Source of the DNA: Rhodocyclaceae bacterium
GTDB lineage: Bacteria; Pseudomonadota; Gammaproteobacteria; Burkholderiales; Rhodocyclaceae
DNA length: 6,944 nucleotides
Reading direction: 5' to 3'
Assembly (NCBI GenBank): GCA_020849155.1
Contig: JADLGU010000174.1
Location: 1-6,944, forward strand
Shown here piece by piece: positions 1 to 6,314 of the stretch (positions are counted from its first letter, which is position 1; every line of letters begins with the position of its first letter). A program made the translations under genes and the position numbers. Under the pieces are notes generated by a model, which did no database searches, had not been told where the DNA came from, and saw only the letters and a list, made by a program, of their open reading frames with translations.

Positions 1-242
1 AGCCGCTCGGCCTGGAAGGCGAGGTCGGCAAGGCCGTGCAGGAGGAGCTCAAGCTGTGGAACCAGACGCTGCGGCATTACCGCGCCCAGGAATGGGACCA
101 GGCCGAGGTGGCGCTGCTCAACCTGACCCGCATGGCCCCCGGGCGGGGGCTGTACGGCAAGTACATGGAGCGCGTCGCCCAGTTGCGCAAGAACCCGCCC
201 GAGGCGGGCTGGAAGGGCGTCTGGAAGTTCGAGACCAAATGA
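1..242 (+). CDS. C-terminal fragment of a probable class III adenylate/guanylate cyclase
   Basis: The gene enters from the left edge in the frame that begins at base 3, and about 79 residues remain before TGA at 240-242. No catalytic domain lies in this fragment, so the assignment rests on its tail. A helical TPR-like stretch (LRHYRAQEWDQAEVALLNL, then YMERVAQLRKNPP) leads into the ending GWKGVWKFETK. From family knowledge, many proteobacterial CHASE2-type class III cyclases end this way: a TPR-like 'size of active pool' segment, a PPP.DW.GV motif, and a last few residues like F.TK. If correct, the full protein is a membrane-anchored enzyme making cAMP (or cGMP) from the nucleoside triphosphate. 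The next gene being a cyclic-nucleotide phosphodiesterase fits this well. Alternative: another TPR-containing protein. A GTG at 36 is an internal codon, not the true start. Confidence 0.6.
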   Translation, partial: PLGLEGEVGKAVQEELKLWNQTLRHYRAQEWDQAEVALLNLTRMAPGRGLYGKYMERVAQLRKNPPEAGWKGVWKFETK

Positions 243-268
243 CGGCCCCCTTCCATCGCCTGGCGTCG

Positions 269-290
269 CCGTCCTGCGCAGACGGACTTT
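269..290 (+). other. Short hairpin before the phosphodiesterase gene
   Basis: CCGTC at 269-273 pairs with GACGG at 281-285 around a 7-base loop, followed by ACTTT and then the ribosome binding site of the next gene (GGAG at 292-295). The stem has only 5 bp and the T-run is short (four Ts, 288-291), so at best it is a weak attenuator. It could also be chance in GC-rich DNA. Confidence 0.2.
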
Positions 291-300
291 TGGAGACGGC

Positions 301-1068
301 ATGAAGGTACGCGTTCTCGGTTGCAGCGGCGGCATCGGCGGGCGGCACCTGCGCACCACCTCGCTGCTGGTCGACCACGACATCCTGATCGACGCCGGCA
401 CCGGCGTCGGCGACCTGTCGCTGGCCGAACTGGCGCTCATCGACCACGTCTTCATCACCCATTCCCACCTCGACCATCTGGCCTGCCTGCCGTTCATGGT
501 CGACACCGTCGGCGACATGCGCAGCAAGCCGCTGACCGTGCATGCCACCCAGGCCACCCTGGAGATCATCCAGGCGCACCTGTTCAACTGGGCCATCTGG
601 CCGGACTTCTCCGAGATCCCGAACCGCGACCGGCCCTTCATGCGCTACGCCGAGACGCGGGTCGGCAAGTCGGTCAAGGTCGACGGCCGCGAAATCACCC
701 CGCTGCCGGCCAGCCACACCGTCCCCGCCGTCGGCTACCGGCTCGACAGCGGCGAAGGCAGCCTGGTGTTCAGCGGCGACACCACGGTGTGCGACGAGCT
801 GTGGAAGGCCGTCAACAAGATCCGCAACTTGCGCTACCTGATCATCGAGACCGCCTTCTCCAACCGCGAGCGGCAGCTGGCCGTCGCCTCCAAGCACCTC
901 TGCCCGGACATGCTCAAGGAGGAGCTGCACAAGCTGCAGCGGGAGGCGGAGATCTACATCACCCATCTCAAGCCCGGGCAGATCGAGCTGACCATGCAGG
1001 AGATCGAGGAGTTCATCGGCGAGTACAAGCCGCGCATGCTGCAGAACAACCAGGTGTTCGAGCTGTGA
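301..1068 (+). CDS. MBL-fold 3',5'-cyclic-nucleotide phosphodiesterase
   Basis: A 255-residue cytoplasmic protein with no signal peptide. It has the metallo-beta-lactamase pattern expected for binding two metal ions: the strand-loop start MKVRVLGCSGG; the HxHxDH motif as H54-S-H56-L-D58-H59; H139 in ASHTVP; D160 in FSGDTT; and H222 in YITHLKPG. The HSHLDHL signature resembles class II cyclic-nucleotide phosphodiesterases, and close bacterial relatives are usually annotated as 3',5'-cyclic-nucleotide phosphodiesterases hydrolysing cAMP/cGMP to the 5'-monophosphate. The ATG at 301 is chosen because GGAG (292-295) sits five bases upstream and the family's N-terminal strand begins right there. 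The gene follows a probable cyclase by 58 bases and overlaps the next gene (cyclic-nucleotide-binding) by four. This context supports a role in ending a local cyclic-nucleotide signal. Substrate is inferred; other MBL phosphodiesterases (e.g. RNase Z-like) cannot be excluded from motifs alone. Confidence 0.83.
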   Translation: MKVRVLGCSGGIGGRHLRTTSLLVDHDILIDAGTGVGDLSLAELALIDHVFITHSHLDHLACLPFMVDTVGDMRSKPLTVHATQATLEIIQAHLFNWAIWPDFSEIPNRDRPFMRYAETRVGKSVKVDGREITPLPASHTVPAVGYRLDSGEGSLVFSGDTTVCDELWKAVNKIRNLRYLIIETAFSNRERQLAVASKHLCPDMLKEELHKLQREAEIYITHLKPGQIELTMQEIEEFIGEYKPRMLQNNQVFEL

Positions 1069-2129
1069 GCGGCAACGGCATATCGGTCGATCTGCTGAAG
1101 CGGCTGGAGCCGCTGGGGGCGCTGTCCGCCGACAGCCTGCGGGAGATCTCGCGCATGTGCTATGTCGAGAAGGTCAGCCGCAATCTCGACCCCTTCCGCC
1201 TCAAGGGGCTGGCGGGCCAGGCCGTCTACCTGGTCAAGGGGGAGCTGAAGCTGGATCTGCCCGACTCGAGTTCCGAAATCCTGGTCGGCGGGACCGAAGC
1301 CTCCTGCCGCTCGCTCGACAAGCGCAAGCCGCCATTCGTCGCCACCAAGGCGATCACCGACGTCGAGCTGATCCGGATCGACGAGGAAGTGCTCGACATC
1401 ATGCTGACCTGGGACCAGCTGGCCGCGCCGACCGCCCAGGTGGCGAGCAAGTCGATGGATACCACCGACATGACGGACTGGCGCACGCTATCCGGCATGT
1501 TTGCCGCGGAGAACCTGACCAGCGGAATTTTTTCCTCCCTGCCGCCGGCCCATATCGAAGAACTGCTGCGGCGTTTCCAGCGCGTCAAGACTGCCAGCGG
1601 ACAGGAGATCATCCGCGAGGGCGAAGAAGGGGACTTCTACTACGTCATCGAAAGCGGCCGCTGCCAGGTCAAGCGCCAGGTGGGCGGGGCCAGCGTCGAG
1701 CTGGCCGAGCTGAAGGCCGGCGACGCCTTCGGCGAGGAGGCCCTGGTGGCCAATGCCCGCCGCAACGCCAGCGTCGGCATGAAGACCGACGGGGTGCTGT
1801 TGCGGCTGGCCAAGGCCGACTTCATCGAGCTGCTCAAGGAGCCGCTGATGCACCGCCTGTCGCGCAGCGAGGCCGAGCGGCTGGTCGCCGCCGGCGCGCT
1901 GTGGCTGGATGTGCGCTTCCCGGCCGAATACCTTGCCGACAAGCTGCCCGGCGCGATCAGCATTCCGCTCAACGAAATCCGCAATATGTTCGGGACCCTC
2001 GACAAGCGGAAAGAGTATATTGCTTATTGCCAAACCGGCCGCCGCAGCTCGGCGGCGGCCTTCCTGCTGTCCCAACGCGGCTACAAGGCCTACCTGCTGG
2101 AAGGCGGTTTGCGCGGCGACGCGGCTTAG
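1065..2129 (+). CDS. Tandem cyclic-nucleotide-binding domain protein with C-terminal rhodanese
   Basis: This 354-residue protein starts with GTG at 1065, overlapping the TGA of the phosphodiesterase gene (GTGA), so translation is probably coupled. The ribosome site is weak and the next ATG (1155) would cut into the first domain. Residues ~8-130 look like a degenerate cyclic-nucleotide-binding (CNB) fold: the entry LLKRLEPLGALSADSLREI and the final strands ATKAITDVELIRID are present, but no phosphate-binding cassette is seen. Residues ~148-255 form a second CNB domain with an intact cassette, F222-G-E224-E-A-L then R232-R233-N-A-S236, where E224 and R233 sit at the spacing used to bind ribose and phosphate. 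Residues ~270-352 are a rhodanese domain with LWLDVR (279-284) and active-site loop C322-Q-T-G-R-R-S. There is no DNA-binding domain, so it is not a CRP-type regulator. It probably couples cyclic-nucleotide binding to sulfur-transfer or thiol chemistry; the rhodanese target is unknown. Confidence 0.85.
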   Translation: MSGNGISVDLLKRLEPLGALSADSLREISRMCYVEKVSRNLDPFRLKGLAGQAVYLVKGELKLDLPDSSSEILVGGTEASCRSLDKRKPPFVATKAITDVELIRIDEEVLDIMLTWDQLAAPTAQVASKSMDTTDMTDWRTLSGMFAAENLTSGIFSSLPPAHIEELLRRFQRVKTASGQEIIREGEEGDFYYVIESGRCQVKRQVGGASVELAELKAGDAFGEEALVANARRNASVGMKTDGVLLRLAKADFIELLKEPLMHRLSRSEAERLVAAGALWLDVRFPAEYLADKLPGAISIPLNEIRNMFGTLDKRKEYIAYCQTGRRSSAAAFLLSQRGYKAYLLEGGLRGDAA

Positions 2130-2163
2130 ACGCGGTTCCCACTGGCTCGGGGGATGATCGGTT

Positions 2164-4542
2164 ATGAGTGCGGTACTCGGCACGACACAGGATTCAGGGG
2201 CGGCGGGCGACGTCGCCAGCCGCCTGACGTTCTTCAAGAGCCTGCAGACGGTCACCAACAAGATCCATGCGACGGCCAACATCGACGAGATCATGCTCGA
2301 GCTGTCGCAGGACATCTGCACCCTGTTCAGCGCCGATCGCCTGACCATCTATTCGGTGAGCGAGGACAAGTCTTCGATCGTCTCCAAGGTCAAGACCGGC
2401 CTGAATTCCTTCAAGGACCTGCGCCTGCCCATCGCCGACCAGAGCATCGCCGGCTTCGTCGCCCTCTCGAAGAAGCTGGCCAACATCCGCGACGTCTACG
2501 ATGAAGCCGAGCTGAAGTCGCACACCCCCAGCCTGCGCTTCCTGCAGGAAGTCGACAAGCGCACCGGCTACCGCACCAAGCAGATGCTGGTGGCGCCGAT
2601 CACCGACGCCCACAGCGGCGAGCTGCTCGGCGTGGTGCAGCTGATCAACAACAAGGCCGGCGCGCCCTTCAGCCAGGTGGCCGAGGAAGGCGCCAAGGGC
2701 CTGTGCGAGACCCTGGCCATCGCCTTCGCCCAGCGCCAGAAGCAGCCCGCGCACGTCGTCAAGTCCAAGTACGACCACCTGGTCGCCGACGCCGTGCTCT
2801 CCGCCGCCGAGTTCGACCTCGCCACCCGTTCGGCGCGGCGCAAGGGGCTCGACATCGAGGAGGTCCTGCAGAGCGAGTTCCAGGTCAAGCAGGCGGCCAT
2901 CGGCGCCGCCCTCTCCAAGTTCTTCGGCGTGCCCTACGAGCCCTACAAGAGCGACCGCATCAAGCCGATGGACCTGCTGAAGAACCTCAAGCGCGACTAC
3001 GTCGAGGTTAACCAGTGGCTGCCGATCGAGGAGACCAAGGAGGGCGTGGTCGTCCTGACCATGGATCCCGAGCAGGTGAAGAGTTCGCGCATCGTCAATA
3101 ACGTCTTTCCCAAGAGCAAGCTGGTCTTTCGCGTCACCACGATCGGCGAGTTCAAGCAGTCGATCGACCAGTTCTACGGCGCGGCGGCCGATTACGGAAC
3201 GGTCGGCGATCTGCTCTCCGGGCTCGACGAGGGCGAGGAGGGCGCCAGCGAGCTGACCAGCGACGACCTCTCGGCGGCGGCCGACAACGAACTGGTCAAG
3301 CTGGTCAACAAGATCATCATCGACGCCTACAACCAGGGCGCCTCGGACATCCACATCGAGCCGCGGCCGGGCAAGGACAAGACCATGATCCGCTTCCGCC
3401 GGGACGGCTCGCTGGCGCCCTACATCGAGGTGCCGGCCAGCTACCGCAACGCCCTGGTGGCGCGCCTGAAGATCATGTGCGACCTGGACATCTCGGAGCG
3501 CAGGAAGCCGCAGGACGGCAAGATCAAGTTCAAGAAGTTCGGCCCGCTCGACATCGAGCTGCGGGTGGCGACCATCCCCTCGGCCGGCGGCGTCGAGGAC
3601 GTGGTGATGCGGATCCTCGCTGCCGGCGAGCCGATCCCGCTGGAAAAGCTGGGCATCCTGCCGCAGAACCTGGAGCGGCTGAAATCGGTGGTGGAGAAGC
3701 CCTACGGCCTGTTCTTCGTCTGCGGCCCGACCGGCTCCGGCAAGACCACCACCCTGCACTCGGTGCTCAAGCACCTCAACACCCCCGACACCAAGATCTG
3801 GACCGCCGAGGATCCGGTCGAGATCACCCAGAGGGGCCTGCGCCAGGTGCAGATCAACCGCAAGGCCGGCCTCGACTTCGCCACCATCATGCGCGCCTTC
3901 CTGCGCGCCGACCCGGACATCATCATGGTCGGCGAGATGCGCGACAAGGAGACGGTCTCGATCGGCATCGAGGCCTCGCTCACCGGCCACCTGGTGTTCG
4001 CCACCCTGCACACCAACAGCGCCCCCGAGTCGATCACCCGCCTGCTCGACATGGGCATGGACCCCTTCAACTTCGCCGACGCCCTGCTCGGCATCCTGGC
4101 GCAGCGGCTGGGCAAGCGCCTGTGCGGCGAATGCAAGCAGGCCTACACGCCGACGCAGGAAGAAATGAAGAGCCTGCTCACCGAGTACTGCGAGGAACTG
4201 CTCAACACCGACACCTTCAAGAAGGACGCCAAGGCCGCCTACGAGGCGGTGTACAAGGAATGGACCAAGGCCTACGCCAACGACAAGGGCCAGTTCACCC
4301 TCTACCGCGCCAAGGGCTGCGACAAGTGCAACAACACCGGCTACAAGGGCCGGGTCGGCCTGCACGAGCTGCTGGTCGGCTCCGACAAGATCAAGAAGCA
4401 GATCCAGGAGCATGCCCGGGTGGCGGAACTGCTGGCCACCGGGCTGAACGAAGGCATGCTGACCCTGAAGATGGACGGCATCCAGAAGGTCCTGCAGGGC
4501 ATCACCGACATCAAGCAGATCCGCGCCGTCTGCATCAAGTAG
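2164..4542 (+). CDS. GAF-fused GspE/PilB-type assembly ATPase
   Basis: A 792-residue hexameric-type secretion/pilus assembly ATPase acting at the cytoplasmic face of the inner membrane. Order: GAF domain (~20-193); MshEN/T2SSE N-terminal region (~200-340); acidic linker (~345-372); ATPase core (~375-790). Visible motifs: SDIHIEP (394-400), Walker A GPTGSGKT (521-528, K527), Asp box AEDPVE (548-553), Walker B IIMVGE (586-591), His box ATLHTN (613-618), and paired cysteines C654/C657 and C719/C722 for zinc. The tetracysteine site marks an extension/assembly enzyme (PilB, GspE, MshE) rather than the retraction enzyme PilT. Usual PilB/GspE proteins have ~500-570 residues; the excess is the GAF domain and linker. 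The MshEN cyclic-di-GMP motif is poorly kept (K200-S-K-Y-D where RLG is expected). ATG 2164 follows GGGGGA (2149-2154). No pilC/pilD or gsp neighbours are seen, so the machine it powers is inferred from the nearby pilin gene. Confidence 0.9.
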   Translation: MSAVLGTTQDSGAAGDVASRLTFFKSLQTVTNKIHATANIDEIMLELSQDICTLFSADRLTIYSVSEDKSSIVSKVKTGLNSFKDLRLPIADQSIAGFVALSKKLANIRDVYDEAELKSHTPSLRFLQEVDKRTGYRTKQMLVAPITDAHSGELLGVVQLINNKAGAPFSQVAEEGAKGLCETLAIAFAQRQKQPAHVVKSKYDHLVADAVLSAAEFDLATRSARRKGLDIEEVLQSEFQVKQAAIGAALSKFFGVPYEPYKSDRIKPMDLLKNLKRDYVEVNQWLPIEETKEGVVVLTMDPEQVKSSRIVNNVFPKSKLVFRVTTIGEFKQSIDQFYGAAADYGTVGDLLSGLDEGEEGASELTSDDLSAAADNELVKLVNKIIIDAYNQGASDIHIEPRPGKDKTMIRFRRDGSLAPYIEVPASYRNALVARLKIMCDLDISERRKPQDGKIKFKKFGPLDIELRVATIPSAGGVEDVVMRILAAGEPIPLEKLGILPQNLERLKSVVEKPYGLFFVCGPTGSGKTTTLHSVLKHLNTPDTKIWTAEDPVEITQRGLRQVQINRKAGLDFATIMRAFLRADPDIIMVGEMRDKETVSIGIEASLTGHLVFATLHTNSAPESITRLLDMGMDPFNFADALLGILAQRLGKRLCGECKQAYTPTQEEMKSLLTEYCEELLNTDTFKKDAKAAYEAVYKEWTKAYANDKGQFTLYRAKGCDKCNNTGYKGRVGLHELLVGSDKIKKQIQEHARVAELLATGLNEGMLTLKMDGIQKVLQGITDIKQIRAVCIK

Positions 4543-4555
4543 GAATAACGGCCCC

Positions 4556-6205
4556 GTGGATACCGTCGAAGACCTGTTCCGCCGCTTCGAGCAGCTCAAC
4601 GCCATCGGCGCGGCGCTGTCGCACGAGCGCGACATCGACCGGCTGCTCGAGAACATCCTGCTCGCCGCCAAGACCATCACCCATGCCGACGGCGGCACGC
4701 TGTACCGGATGACCGAGGACGAGGCCAGCCTGCGTTTCGAGATCGTCAGGAACGACAGCCTGAAGATCGCCATGGGCGGCGCCTCGGGCAAGCCGATCCC
4801 GTTCCCGCCGCTGCCCTTGAAGACCGACCGGGGCGAGCCGAACAACTCGATGGTGGCCGCCTACGCCGCCATCCACCAGGAGACGGTGAACATCGCCGAC
4901 GCCTACGAGGCGGAGGGCTTCGATTTCACCGGCACCCGCAAGTTCGACGCCAGCACCGGCTATCGCTCGCAGTCCTTCCTCACCGTGCCGATGAAGAACC
5001 ACGAGAACGCGGTGATCGGCGTGCTGCAGCTGATCAACGCCATCGATCCGGACAGTAAAAAGGTGGTGCCCTTCTCGGCCGCCGACCAGCGCCTGGCCGA
5101 GTCGCTGGCCTCGCAGGCCGCCATCGCGCTCACCAACCGCCAGCTCATCGACCAGCTGGAGCGGCTGTTCGAATCCTTCATCCAGCTGATCAACGTGGCG
5201 ATCGACGAGAAGTCGCCGTATACCGGCGGACACTGCGAGCGGGTGCCGGTGCTGACCATGATGCTGGCCGAGGCGGTGAACGCCACCCGGGCCGGCGCGC
5301 TGGCCGATTTCAGCATGAGCGACAAGGACCGCTACGAGCTGAAGATCGCCGGCCTGCTGCACGACTGCGGCAAGGTCACCACCCCGGTGCACGTGGTCGA
5401 CAAGGCCACCAAGCTGCAGACCCTGTTCGACCGCATCCACCTCGTCGACACCCGCTTCGAGGTGCTCAAGCGCGACGCCCAGATCGCCATGCTGAAGGCC
5501 CGTTCGGCGCTGCGCAACGGCCAGGAAGAGCATGCCGGGAAGGCGCTGGAGGAGGACCTCGCCCGCCACCTGGCCCAGCTCGAGTCCGACCGCGAGTTCC
5601 TGCGCCGCGCCAACATCGGCTCGGAGGCCATGACCGCCGAGGACCAGGAGCGGGTCAGGCGGATCGGCACCGGCTACCGCTGGATCGACGTCGACGGCCG
5701 GCCCGCCAACTTCCTCAGCGACGACGAGCTGGAGAACCTCAACATCCGCGCCGGCACCCTGACGCAGAAGGAGCGCGAGACCATCAACTACCACATCGTC
5801 GCCACCATCAAGATGCTGGAGCAGCTGCCCTGGCCCAAGCATCTGCGGAACGTGCCGGAGTACGCCGGCGGCCATCACGAGCGGATGGACGGCAAGGGCT
5901 ACCCGAAGGGCCTCGTCCGCGAGCAGATGAGCGTCCAGGCGCGGGTGATGGGCATCGCCGACATCTTCGAGGCCCTCACCGCCCGCGACCGCCCCTACAA
6001 GCGCGGCAAGACGCTGTCCGAGTCGCTGGAGATCCTCGGCAAGTTCAAGCTCAACGGCCACATCGACCCGGACCTCTTCGACGTCTTCGTCGGGCAGAAG
6101 GTGTATCTCAAGTACGCCGAGAAATTCCTCGACCCGGAGCAGATCGACGAGGTGGATGAAAAGGCGATCCCGGGCTATCGCATTGCTGCAACGCAGCAGA
6201 GGTGA
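4556..6205 (+). CDS. GAF and HD-GYP domain protein, probable cyclic-di-GMP phosphodiesterase
   Basis: A soluble 549-residue protein. Residues ~10-195 form a GAF sensor domain; a helix (~190-212) leads into an HD-GYP domain (~213-510). Metal and catalytic residues of the family are present: H226 in TGGHCERV, H269-D270 in LLHDCGK, H413 in NYHIVATIKML, H440-H441-E442, D445-G446 and G448-Y449-P450. HD-GYP enzymes hydrolyse cyclic-di-GMP to pGpG or GMP; an intact GYP argues for activity. Between the HD strand (...KATKLQ, to ~288) and the helix with H413 lies an extra charged segment of about 110 residues (~291-402), so HD and HHE are 170 residues apart instead of roughly 50. Start: GTG 4556, 13 bases after the ATPase stop, with AGGA (4541-4544) overlapping that stop; the next in-frame ATG lies inside the GAF domain. 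It is the last gene of the apparent operon and should set the cyclic-di-GMP level near the ATPase. Confidence 0.88.
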   Translation: MDTVEDLFRRFEQLNAIGAALSHERDIDRLLENILLAAKTITHADGGTLYRMTEDEASLRFEIVRNDSLKIAMGGASGKPIPFPPLPLKTDRGEPNNSMVAAYAAIHQETVNIADAYEAEGFDFTGTRKFDASTGYRSQSFLTVPMKNHENAVIGVLQLINAIDPDSKKVVPFSAADQRLAESLASQAAIALTNRQLIDQLERLFESFIQLINVAIDEKSPYTGGHCERVPVLTMMLAEAVNATRAGALADFSMSDKDRYELKIAGLLHDCGKVTTPVHVVDKATKLQTLFDRIHLVDTRFEVLKRDAQIAMLKARSALRNGQEEHAGKALEEDLARHLAQLESDREFLRRANIGSEAMTAEDQERVRRIGTGYRWIDVDGRPANFLSDDELENLNIRAGTLTQKERETINYHIVATIKMLEQLPWPKHLRNVPEYAGGHHERMDGKGYPKGLVREQMSVQARVMGIADIFEALTARDRPYKRGKTLSESLEILGKFKLNGHIDPDLFDVFVGQKVYLKYAEKFLDPEQIDEVDEKAIPGYRIAATQQR

Positions 6206-6218
6206 CGCGAATCGTCAC
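6202..6218. repeat. Inverted repeat at the end of the HD-GYP gene
   Basis: GTGACG (6202-6207) and CGTCAC (6213-6218) are perfect inverted arms around CGAAT; the TGA stop codon lies inside the left arm. There is no following T-run, so it is not a standard intrinsic terminator. It may stabilise the mRNA 3' end or be a protein-binding palindrome. The GTGA/TCAC halves are separated by 9 bases rather than the 6 used by CRP/Vfr. Confidence 0.4.
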
Positions 6219-6247
6219 ATCATGACCATCGAAATGAACCCTACTTT

Positions 6248-6299
6248 AGCGCTGCCGCCTGATTCCACCTAAAACAAGCGCTTAGGCTTCTGGCTAAGC
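6248..6299. promoter_or_regulatory. Repeats upstream of the pilin promoter, possible regulator-binding region
   Basis: The hexamer AGCGCT occurs at 6248-6253 and again at 6277-6282 (within the 8-bp palindrome AAGCGCTT, 6276-6283), 29 bases apart, which is close to three helical turns. An additional inverted repeat, GCTTAG (6280-6285) and CTAAGC (6294-6299), abuts the -24 element. A sigma-54 promoter needs an upstream activator site, PilR for pilA in known systems, but these repeats do not clearly match a published PilR site, so the function is inferred from position only. Confidence 0.3.
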
Positions 6300-6314
6300 T
6301 GGCACGCCTATTGC
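6300..6314 (+). promoter_or_regulatory. Sigma-54 (RpoN) -24/-12 promoter of the pilin gene
   Basis: TGGCACG (6300-6306), four bases, then TTGC (6311-6314) matches the RpoN consensus TGGCACG-N4-TTGC at every fixed position with the correct GG-to-GC spacing of 12. Transcription would start near 6326 and give a leader of about 60 bases before the pilin ATG. Pilin genes of many gamma- and betaproteobacteria use RpoN with the PilS-PilR two-component system, so PilR control is likely, but PilR is not in this window. Confidence 0.9.

Noticed and set aside
321..1064. Upstream extension of the CNB-rhodanese frame to 321
   Set aside because: The extension is an arginine/proline/histidine-rich shadow of the phosphodiesterase gene; domain homology begins just after the GTG at 1065.
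2194..4845. An 883-codon open frame on the - strand, opposite the ATPase gene
   Set aside because: It is antisense to a gene with clear catalytic motifs. The translation is low-complexity, rich in L, V, D, A, G and H, with no domain; this is the usual mirror of GC-rich codon bias.
4535..6061. A 508-codon open frame on the - strand, opposite the HD-GYP gene
   Set aside because: Same biased composition, no recognisable motif, and fully covered by a gene with conserved metal-binding residues.
6202..6218. A CRP/Vfr binding site in the GTGA...TCAC palindrome, tempting because of the cAMP genes
   Set aside because: The half-sites are 9 bases apart instead of 6 and the outer T/A positions do not fit.
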